Positions 1 through 5,664 of a DNA stretch of 6,315 nucleotides are shown piece after piece. This DNA comes from Deltaproteobacteria bacterium (GTDB lineage: Bacteria > Desulfobacterota > Dissulfuribacteria > Dissulfuribacterales > UBA3076): positions 1-6,315 of the forward strand of contig JALTHV010000346.1 of assembly GCA_027004315.1 (NCBI GenBank), read 5' to 3'. The notes beneath the pieces are model-generated. The model searched no databases. It was not told where the DNA came from and saw nothing but the letters and a program-made list of their open reading frames with translations. Position 1 is the first letter of the stretch. Each line of letters begins with the position of its first letter. The translations under genes and the position numbers were made by a program.

Positions 1-45
1 CCCTGAAAAAAGCTACCGCTGGCCGGGGGAAATATGATCGGTTAC
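1..45 (+). repeat. Right end of a second IS66-type miniature element (partial)
   Basis: The 18-mer GCTACCGCTGGCCGGGGG at 12-29 recurs exactly at 306-323, inside the right arm of the 165-338 element. The segment ends in GGTTAC at 40-45, matching the right terminus (AGTTAC) of that element. Read outward-in on the minus strand it starts GTAACCGATCATA, against GTAACTGTTCACA in the complete copy. The base after GTTAC is A here and G in the other copy, which places the element edge at the C of GTTAC. The left arm would lie off the window edge, so whether this is a full element or a solo end cannot be seen. Confidence 0.6.
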
Positions 46-156
46 ACCGAAGTTGCTAGGACTTATTGAAAAGTTACAGAAATTACGAATAAACTCTTGA
101 ATACCCTTGACTATTTCGATTTTTAGTATTAGTGCTTTTTGCTGTTTTTTGGAAGG

Positions 157-164
157 GCTTAATC
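157..164. repeat. Left target-site duplication GCTTAATC
   Basis: This 8-bp sequence is repeated identically and in the same orientation at 339-346, immediately outside the two GTAAC/GTTAC ends. The match stops at 156/338 and at 165/347, so the duplication is exactly 8 bp if the element ends at GTAAC. Confidence 0.65.
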
Positions 165-338
165 GTAACCGTTCACACCCCTTTCCTGTTGCAACCATCT
201 ACGTCCCCGGCCAGCAGTAGGATTTTTTGAAGGGTGTCAGTACGGATTAATCGCAGAGTGCCTAGATCTTATGCATCAAGCAATGCTCCTGAAACCCTTC
301 AAAAGGCTACCGCTGGCCGGGGGGATGTGAACAGTTAC
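165..338. mobile_element. 174-bp palindromic MITE with IS66-like termini
   Basis: The left end GTAACCGTTCACACCCC and the right end (read on the minus strand) GTAACTGTTCACATCCCC match at 15 of 18 positions. The inverted similarity continues inward through CCCCGGCCAGC(A/G)GTAG (205-220 against 307-322) and GAAGGGT(G/T)TCAG (229-240 against 289-300). The left arm carries about 24 extra bases (182-204) that the right arm lacks. The element is flanked by the perfect direct repeat GCTTAATC at 157-164 and 339-346. Known for IS66-family elements: inverted repeats starting GTAA and 8-bp target duplications. No transposase gene is present, so this is a non-autonomous element that would need an IS66-type transposase elsewhere in the genome. 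Only about 50 bp (241-288) separates the arms. Confidence 0.72.
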
Positions 339-346
339 GCTTAATC
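339..346. repeat. Right target-site duplication GCTTAATC
   Basis: Partner of the identical 8-mer at 157-164. Joining the flanks at one copy would restore an uninterrupted pre-insertion site reading GGAAGGGCTTAATCAGTGG. Confidence 0.65.
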
Positions 347-515
347 AGTGGCTGTTTGATTTATTATTTTTTGAGGGCCTGTACGAAGGCAATTGCCTGC
401 CCTCTATTCGGCGTCGGCAGACTTTTTGGGGGTTCAATGGTTTTGCCCGCGATCGAAACCCTGCAAAAGATATCCGGCTTTCGTGAGCTTCCCCATTAAG
501 AAACAGGAGAATAGA
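347..515 (+). other. Leader of the ABC operon, no clear promoter
   Basis: This gene-free leader lies between the miniature element and the ATPase start. It contains a nested palindrome at 373-404: outer arms GAGGGC (373-378) and GCCCTC (399-404), inner perfect palindrome AGGCAATTGCCT (387-398). No -35/-10 pair with good spacing and consensus stands out; TTGATT at 356-361 has no acceptable -10 partner. The purine-rich ACAGGAGA at 503-510 is the ribosome site of the ATPase gene. The frame of that gene stays open back to a TTG at 393, but the extra 41 codons do not look like ABC ATPase sequence. Confidence 0.5.
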
Positions 516-1448
516 ATGATCCATGTCGAGGCTCTAAGCAAATATTACGGTGATTTCTGTGCGGTAAATCAGATCAACTTCGATATTGAGAAAGGCGAAA
601 TACTCGGGCTATTGGGCCCCAACGGCGCTGGCAAGACTACTACTCTGCGGATGCTTACCGGCTTTATCCATCCAACATCCGGGAGTATCCGGGTCAAGGA
701 CCTCGATATTGATGAAGATACACTTGAGATAAAGAAGATTTTGGGATATCTCCCCGAATCGGCCCCTCTATATCACGATATGCTGGTCTATGATTACCTG
801 ACCTTTGTTTCAGAAATAAGGGGAATAGAAAAACGAAGGCAGATCCCCAAGATCCACCACCTGGCCGATCTCTGTGGCATAAATGAGATTATGCACAAAC
901 CCATCGGCGAATTATCCAAGGGCTACAGACAGAGGGTAGGGCTGGCCCATGCCATGATGAGTGATCCAGAGATCTTGATCCTGGATGAGCCTACATCCGG
1001 TCTGGATCCAAATCAGATCGTCGAAATCAGGGAGATCATCAGACAGATCGGCAGAGAAAAAACTGTCATCCTCTCGACCCATATCCTCAGTGAAGCCGAG
1101 GCAACATGCAATCGCATCATCATCGTCAACCACGGCAAGATTGTGGCGGATGGAAGCACAGAGAGTCTCAAACAATCGACCTCTGGGGAACACCATATCG
1201 AGATATCGCTGCAAAATGCAGACCTTAGATCCGTCAAAGAGAGATTGATGCCTATTGATGGGGTAGAAGCCATTACCCGGCTGGATGCTGGAGACTGCCT
1301 GCACCTGGAGCTCAGTTGTAAATATCCATCCGATATCAGGGGTAAGATATACGGGGAGATTAAAAAGACCGATTGGGTCCTGCTGGAATTTCACCAGGAG
1401 ACGAGGACGCTTGAGAATATATTCAGGGAACTGACCAAGGAGATCTGA
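516..1448 (+). CDS. ABC transporter ATP-binding protein, GldA/NatA-like
   Basis: A 310-residue cytoplasmic ATPase expected to power the permease encoded next. Visible motifs: Walker A GPNGAGKTT (34-42); the Q-loop region GYLPESAPLY (77-86), with Glu where many ABC proteins have Gln, as is common in this subfamily; signature LSKGYRQR (133-140); Walker B ILILDEP (153-159) with catalytic Glu158; D-loop SGLD (161-164); switch His189. All catalytic elements are intact. Residues from about 220 to 310 form the C-terminal accessory domain typical of ABC-2 drug, sodium or gliding-type exporter ATPases. The ATG at 516 was chosen because ACAGGAGA lies 5 nt upstream and MIHVEALSKYYG is the normal family start; an upstream TTG would add 41 unlike residues. 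The stop is 1 nt before the permease ATG, indicating translational coupling. The substrate cannot be told from sequence. Confidence 0.95.
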   Translation: MIHVEALSKYYGDFCAVNQINFDIEKGEILGLLGPNGAGKTTTLRMLTGFIHPTSGSIRVKDLDIDEDTLEIKKILGYLPESAPLYHDMLVYDYLTFVSEIRGIEKRRQIPKIHHLADLCGINEIMHKPIGELSKGYRQRVGLAHAMMSDPEILILDEPTSGLDPNQIVEIREIIRQIGREKTVILSTHILSEAEATCNRIIIVNHGKIVADGSTESLKQSTSGEHHIEISLQNADLRSVKERLMPIDGVEAITRLDAGDCLHLELSCKYPSDIRGKIYGEIKKTDWVLLEFHQETRTLENIFRELTKEI

Positions 1449-1449
1449 G

Positions 1450-2154
1450 ATGTCACAGGTTATCAATATCTTCAAGAAGGAATTCGGCCTCTATTTTATA
1501 TCTCCCATTGCCTATATCGTCATATCGATCTTCCTGCTTGTGACAGGGTGGTTCTTTTTCGCCACCTTTTTCCTCTATGACCAGGCCAATCTGCGAAATT
1601 TCTTCAATCTGCTTCCAATAACCTTTTCGTTCGTGGTTCCTGCCATCACCATGAGACTCTTCTCAGAGGAACTAAATATAGGTTCTTATGAGATCCTGCT
1701 TACCATGCCGGTGACATTTCTGGACGTAATTCTTGGTAAATTTCTGGCAGCGATAGCATTTATTATAGCCATGCTTATCCCCACCCTATCATATCCGATT
1801 ATTATCTCTTTTCTTGGACAACTCGATTGGGGGCCGGTTATAGGCGGATATCTCGGTGCCATCCTGCTTGGAGCCTCATTTTCCGCTATCGGTCTATTCG
1901 CTTCATCCCTGACCCGGAATCAGATCAGCGCCTTTATCATCGGCATGGCCATATGCTTCGGCCTGACCCTGATAGACAAGATGCTTATTTTCCTCCCCAG
2001 GAGCGCCCTTGGTTTCCTGCAATATATGGGGGCAGATTTCCATTTTCAGAACATATCAAAGGGAGTAATTGATTCACGGGATCTCCTTTACTTTCTGAGT
2101 ACCAGTTTTATTGCGCTCTATGGTACACACATGGTCATGCAGGAAAAAAATTGA
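1450..2154 (+). CDS. ABC-2 type permease, GldF-like
   Basis: A 234-residue inner-membrane protein, almost certainly the channel half of the ABC complex. About six hydrophobic segments are visible, near residues 18-42, 52-66, 96-120, 127-152, 158-180 and 211-228. After segment 2 comes MRLFSEELNIGSYEILL (68-84), the conserved cytoplasmic stretch of GldF/NosY-type permeases (R-x-x-x-E-E ... G-x-x-E-x-L-L), which probably contacts the ATPase. Length is normal for the single-domain family (about 230-250 residues), so the active form is presumably a homodimer. The ribosome site AAGGAG (1437-1442) lies inside the end of the ATPase gene, 7 nt before the ATG. The stop overlaps the ribosome site of the following gene, so the three proteins are probably made in linked amounts. 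Confidence 0.93.
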   Translation: MSQVINIFKKEFGLYFISPIAYIVISIFLLVTGWFFFATFFLYDQANLRNFFNLLPITFSFVVPAITMRLFSEELNIGSYEILLTMPVTFLDVILGKFLAAIAFIIAMLIPTLSYPIIISFLGQLDWGPVIGGYLGAILLGASFSAIGLFASSLTRNQISAFIIGMAICFGLTLIDKMLIFLPRSALGFLQYMGADFHFQNISKGVIDSRDLLYFLSTSFIALYGTHMVMQEKN

Positions 2155-2159
2155 GGAGG
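2154..2159 (+). promoter_or_regulatory. Ribosome binding site AGGAGG deciding the start of the GldG-like gene
   Basis: A consensus AGGAGG starts on the last base of the permease stop codon and ends 6 nt before the ATG at 2166. A TTG at 2151 in the same frame would lie before this site, so 2166 is the start. The overlap of stop and ribosome site suggests coupled re-initiation. Confidence 0.85.
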
Positions 2160-2165
2160 ACGTCA

Positions 2166-4373
2166 ATGAATGCAAAAGACAGGATGGGAAGGTATATAAA
2201 ATTTTTCATATATCTGGCAGTCGTCATCCTGATAAACGTGGCCGGTATCACCCTCTTTTTCAGGCTTGATCTGACAAAAAACAGGCTCTATTCAATCTCT
2301 GAAGAGAGTAAAAGGGCAGTATCTACTCTTTCAGAACCTCTCTCAATTGACATCTTTTTTACCAAAGATCTCCCTGCCCCTTACAATAATACAGAGCGAT
2401 ATCTGCATGACCTCCTCGATGAATATTCCATTTATGCCAACAAATATTTCAATTATCACTTCTATGATGTCAGTCCCAAGGAAGGTGGCGTCAGCAAGGA
2501 AAATATTGAAAACCAGAGGCTGGCAAAAGACTACGGGATTAATCCCGTTCAGATCCAGGTCATTGAAAAAGACGAGGTCAAATTTCAGAAGGCCTATATG
2601 GGCCTGGTCATGATCCATGGGGACCTCGTAGAGAGAATCCCAACTATTACCTCTACCGACGGGCTGGAATATAAGCTGACAACTACAATCGAGAAACTAA
2701 ACAACAAGATCAGTGCACTCCTGAGGCTCCCAGGAAAAGTACATGTAAGGCTTTTTCTGTCTTCTTCACTTGAGAAGGTTGCACCACTCATGAATCTCAA
2801 AGACCTCCAGGAACTCCCAGAAAGATTCAGAGATATAGTAAAGAGGCTGAATGAGAAAAATTATGGAAAACTTGACTTCGAGTACCTGGACCCCACAAAA
2901 GATAGGTCTCTTGAGGCAGAGGTCAAAAAATATAACCTCTTAACGCTCAGGTGGCCTGCCATACCCAGCAGGCATATTGAGGCAGGCAGGGGGAGTATAG
3001 GCCTTGTAATGCAATATAAAGACAAGACAGTTGAAATACCCCTTATCCAGGTAATTAATATACCAATAATTGGTACTACATATAAAATGGCTGATATAGG
3101 CAATATGGAGAGGGTCATTAACAATAATCTGGAATCTCTGATCAATATCAACGAAAATATAGGATATCTGGCAGATCATGGGACTCTCAACTTATCTTCT
3201 GCATATCCTTATTCTATACTGAGGCAGGGACAGGACCACCTATCTAATCTCCGGAGGCTCATTTCCCAGACCTATTCTATTAAGGATGTAAGGCTCAAAG
3301 ACGGTCCAATCCCAGAGAGCCTCAATTGCCTGATCATAGCGAGGCCTACAAAAAAGTTCTCAGACTATGAACTCTATCAAATAGACCAGTTCCTGATGAG
3401 AGGAAAGAGCCTCTGCCTGTTTATCGATGCCTTTAAGAGGACCCATCCTCCATCCAACTCACAGATGTATCTATATAATAGGATGCCACAATACATCCCA
3501 ATAGATACAGGCCTTGGGAAATTACTGGATTTTTATGGTGTCCATATCAAGAAATCCTATGTTATGGATGAAAACTGCTATAAAGAGAGGATCCCTGAGC
3601 AGTTGGGAGGCGGTGAAAGGCCTATCTATTTCGCCCCTATAATTAAAAGCAGATTCATCAATAGAGACCTGCCATTCATGAAGAACATCAAGGGGCTGAT
3701 TGCCTTTCAGGTCTCTCCTCTTAAGATCGAAACAAAACAGATTGCTAAAAATGGCCTTAAGGCCATCAAACTTATTTCATCATCAGAGGAGTCTTGGGAG
3801 ATGAGAGGGCGGATTACTCTCAACCCTATGCTTATCCATCCACCACGATCGAAGGACGAAGAACAGAGCCTGCCATTGGCATATCTTATTACCGGGAGAT
3901 TCCCGAGTTATTTTGCCGGAAGGCCGATACCGGAGAAACAGGTCAAGGAGAATAACCCAGCCAAAAAGAAGAAGACCAACAAAAAGCTACAAGGCAAAAA
4001 GGCCGGCATTGACCTATCCAAAAAGATCAAGGAAAAGGGCGAGTTCATATCAAGGGGCAGGCCCGGGAAGATATTTATAATGGCCTCTTCTTATATGCTC
4101 AGGGACAACCTCATCGATGCCAGGGGAAGGGGTCCGAATGCCACATTTATCATGAACGTAATTGATCACCTAAATAACAGGGATGAGACTGCTGCTATGC
4201 GGAGCAAGGTCCAGCGTTTTAATCCCCTCCATGAGACCGGGCCAGGGACCAAGACCTTTATAAAAATGTTTAATATCGCCGGGCTGCCTCTATTGGTAAT
4301 TATCGCCGGGCTTCTGGTCTGGTTCCGCAGGAATTCCCGCAAAAAACGGATAAAGGCTATGTTTCAGAAATGA
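2166..4373 (+). CDS. GldG-family ABC transporter auxiliary protein
   Basis: A 735-residue protein of the GldG / ABC-type auxiliary family (ABC_transp_aux type). It has a short cytoplasmic N-terminus, a membrane helix at about 13-32, then the family hallmark FRLDLTKNRLYSIS (32-45), followed by a large domain expected to lie outside the cytoplasmic membrane. A second membrane helix is at about 702-720, and the tail is strongly basic (RRNSRKKRIKAMFQK). Early in the large domain, IDIFFTKDLPAPYNNTERYL is typical of the family. A lysine-rich linker (12 Lys between residues 600 and 631) precedes the final segment FISRGRPGKIFIMASS. Known: GldG works with GldF and GldA in Bacteroidetes gliding and secretion. 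Related operons occur in many non-gliding bacteria with unknown cargo. Inferred: it forms the extracytoplasmic part of this transporter. The gene is intact, with no frameshift seen. Confidence 0.92.
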   Translation: MNAKDRMGRYIKFFIYLAVVILINVAGITLFFRLDLTKNRLYSISEESKRAVSTLSEPLSIDIFFTKDLPAPYNNTERYLHDLLDEYSIYANKYFNYHFYDVSPKEGGVSKENIENQRLAKDYGINPVQIQVIEKDEVKFQKAYMGLVMIHGDLVERIPTITSTDGLEYKLTTTIEKLNNKISALLRLPGKVHVRLFLSSSLEKVAPLMNLKDLQELPERFRDIVKRLNEKNYGKLDFEYLDPTKDRSLEAEVKKYNLLTLRWPAIPSRHIEAGRGSIGLVMQYKDKTVEIPLIQVINIPIIGTTYKMADIGNMERVINNNLESLININENIGYLADHGTLNLSSAYPYSILRQGQDHLSNLRRLISQTYSIKDVRLKDGPIPESLNCLIIARPTKKFSDYELYQIDQFLMRGKSLCLFIDAFKRTHPPSNSQMYLYNRMPQYIPIDTGLGKLLDFYGVHIKKSYVMDENCYKERIPEQLGGGERPIYFAPIIKSRFINRDLPFMKNIKGLIAFQVSPLKIETKQIAKNGLKAIKLISSSEESWEMRGRITLNPMLIHPPRSKDEEQSLPLAYLITGRFPSYFAGRPIPEKQVKENNPAKKKKTNKKLQGKKAGIDLSKKIKEKGEFISRGRPGKIFIMASSYMLRDNLIDARGRGPNATFIMNVIDHLNNRDETAAMRSKVQRFNPLHETGPGTKTFIKMFNIAGLPLLVIIAGLLVWFRRNSRKKRIKAMFQK

Positions 4374-4383
4374 GGTGGCAGCC

Positions 4384-5301
4384 ATGAAATCTAAGAAAGA
4401 AATCATCGTGCTGGTTATTATAATCCTGGTGCTCTCTCTGTACCTCTTATTCAATAAGAGCAACAGGTCCCTTTACAAGCTACCGGGACTCAAGACAATA
4501 GCTCTGAATAAGATCTCAAGGATCGAGATCTCAAAGAGAGGTCCTGCCATCATATTGAAAAAAGGAGAGGACGGCAGGTGGTCCATTTCTCCTGAGGGAT
4601 ATCGGGCAGACTCAGATATGGTAAAAAATATGCTGGACGTCATTGGCAGGCTCAAGCTGACGGCCCTCGTGTCTGAGGCCAGAGATTATGGCCGTTATGG
4701 CCTGGATAATGACAATAAGATCGTTGTAAAGGCATGGGCCGGGAATAAACTAAAGCGGGAATTTGAGATAGGTAAGACGGCCTCCACATATCGGCATACA
4801 TTCGTAAAGATTGCGGGTGACTACCGTGTATATCATGCAAGGGGGAACTTCAGGGATACCTTTGACAAGACCGTATCAGACCTTAGAGATAAAGAAGTCT
4901 TATCATTTGAATTGGCAGATATCCAGGAAATAGATATAAAGACCCCCAAAAAATCAATAACTTTTTTGAAAAAAGAGGTGACTGGGGGCAAGGGCAAAGG
5001 CCCGCTGAATACAGCATCAGAGGCGATATGGCAGACTCCTGATGGGAAAAAGGCAGATGAATCCAGGATTCATCGTCTCTTATCCAGCCTATCTGACCTG
5101 AGATGCGAGAATTTTATTGAAGGCCGCAACAAAAAGGCATTTACGAATGCCATATATACTATTCGGCTTAAAGGGATTAAGGAATACAGCCTGTCCATAT
5201 TTGCAAAGAAGAAGGGTTCTCAAGGTTATCCAGCAATATCTTCGGGGAGCGCATATCCATTTATTATCTCTGCATGGCGTGCAGAAAGGATAATGAAGTA
5301 G
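4384..5301 (+). CDS. DUF4340 domain-containing single-pass membrane protein
   Basis: A 305-residue protein with one N-terminal membrane anchor (about 7-23) after a basic MKSKKE start, with the remainder predicted outside the membrane. Features fitting DUF4340: an early beta-rich segment (ISRIEISKRG, then a W-S-I-S strand), DYGRYGLD (101-108), an E-I-G-K-T strand, a VYHARGNF segment and LRDKEVLSF (167-175), followed by a second, weaker repeat of the same fold up to the C-terminus. DUF4340 genes are commonly found directly after GldG-like genes, and this one is no exception. The ATG at 4384 was preferred over the GTG at 4375 because GAGGTGG (4372-4378), overlapping the previous stop, sits 5 nt upstream of it. 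Function is unknown; by position it is an accessory subunit of the ABC complex. It is the last gene of the operon. Confidence 0.9.
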   Translation: MKSKKEIIVLVIIILVLSLYLLFNKSNRSLYKLPGLKTIALNKISRIEISKRGPAIILKKGEDGRWSISPEGYRADSDMVKNMLDVIGRLKLTALVSEARDYGRYGLDNDNKIVVKAWAGNKLKREFEIGKTASTYRHTFVKIAGDYRVYHARGNFRDTFDKTVSDLRDKEVLSFELADIQEIDIKTPKKSITFLKKEVTGGKGKGPLNTASEAIWQTPDGKKADESRIHRLLSSLSDLRCENFIEGRNKKAFTNAIYTIRLKGIKEYSLSIFAKKKGSQGYPAISSGSAYPFIISAWRAERIMK

Positions 5302-5318
5302 GTTGGGCTTTGTTCATC

Positions 5319-5345
5319 AAAAACGTAAAAAAGATTCACGTTTTT
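5319..5345 (+). terminator. Weak AT-rich hairpin just after the operon
   Basis: AAAAACGT (5319-5326) pairs with ACGTTTTT (5338-5345) around an 11-nt loop, 17 nt after the DUF4340 stop. The 3' arm itself supplies the T-run. With only two G-C-type pairs it is a weak terminator at best; the stronger candidate is at 5575-5599. Confidence 0.35.
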
Positions 5346-5494
5346 AGTCAGTCATGATTCCGCTGAAAAACCCCATTTTTAGGGAAATATTTTTATAGCT
5401 ATATCAGTTTTCTTAATGAAACATATATGTAACTAATACGTTTTCTATATAGCAAAAAGTGGTCAAGGACTTTTTGCAGTGTAGTCAGTCATGA
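5345..5494 (+). repeat. 13-bp direct repeat pair around an AT-rich 124-bp segment
   Basis: TAGTCAGTCATGA occurs exactly at 5345-5357 and again at 5482-5494. The 124 bp between are very AT-rich and have loosely inverted ends: CGCTGAAAAA near the left, and CTTTTTGCAGTG at the right, which reads CACTGCAAAAAG on the other strand. This could be a small insertion with target duplication or a simple sequence duplication. No coding content was seen. Confidence 0.5.
5452..5477. other. Perfect 9-bp stem-loop
   Basis: GCAAAAAGT (5452-5460) and ACTTTTTGC (5469-5477) are perfect inverted repeats around the 8-nt loop GGTCAAGG. No T-run follows, so this is not a classical terminator. Part of it (AAAAGTGGTC) recurs at 5630-5639, just before the Rpn remnant, which hints at a dispersed repeat. 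Confidence 0.5.
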
Positions 5495-5574
5495 AATCAA
5501 TGCAAGTTCCCGTGTAATCATGGTTAATCCCTGGTCGATCATGGAATAAGCCTCTTCTATTTTTGACAGTTGCG

Positions 5575-5599
5575 CAGCGTTTTGAGAAACGCTGTTTTT
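5575..5599 (+). terminator. Strong intrinsic terminator
   Basis: CAGCGTTT (5575-5582) pairs perfectly over 8 bp with AAACGCTG (5587-5594) around the loop TGAG, followed directly by TTTTT (5595-5599). It is oriented on the + strand. It would end transcripts leaving the operon, giving a 3' untranslated region of roughly 300 nt, and would also insulate the Rpn remnant. No T-run is present on the other strand side. Confidence 0.75.
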
Positions 5600-5664
5600 A
5601 AAAATCTTTGAAATTATAGGGTTTTTTAGAAAAGTGGTCGTGGAAGTGGAAGAAGATCCTGGAG

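Noticed and set aside
13..198. 61-codon minus-strand reading frame
   Set aside because: It runs through the left arm of the MITE and into the second repeat end, has no ribosome site, and its sequence is explained by the repeats; no known family recognised.
1..346. CRISPR-like array from the three GCTGGCCGGGG repeats
   Set aside because: The copies are in mixed orientation, unevenly spaced and of different length; the IS66-type MITE with target duplications explains them better.
393..515. TTG-initiated N-terminal extension of the ABC ATPase
   Set aside because: The 41 extra residues are unlike ABC ATPases, the TTG lies inside a palindrome without a ribosome site, and the ATG at 516 has a good one.
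912..1475. 187-codon minus-strand reading frame
   Set aside because: Antisense shadow of the ATPase gene, which has every expected motif on the + strand.
5371..5384. CCCC-ATTTTT-AGGG hairpin as the operon terminator
   Set aside because: Only three or four base pairs, and the T-rich stretch downstream is interrupted; the 5575-5599 hairpin is far stronger.
5563..5591. TTGACA (5563-5568) as a -35 box for the Rpn remnant
   Set aside because: At 16-18 bp spacing the -10 position falls in the terminator stem (GAAACG-like), with no match to TATAAT.
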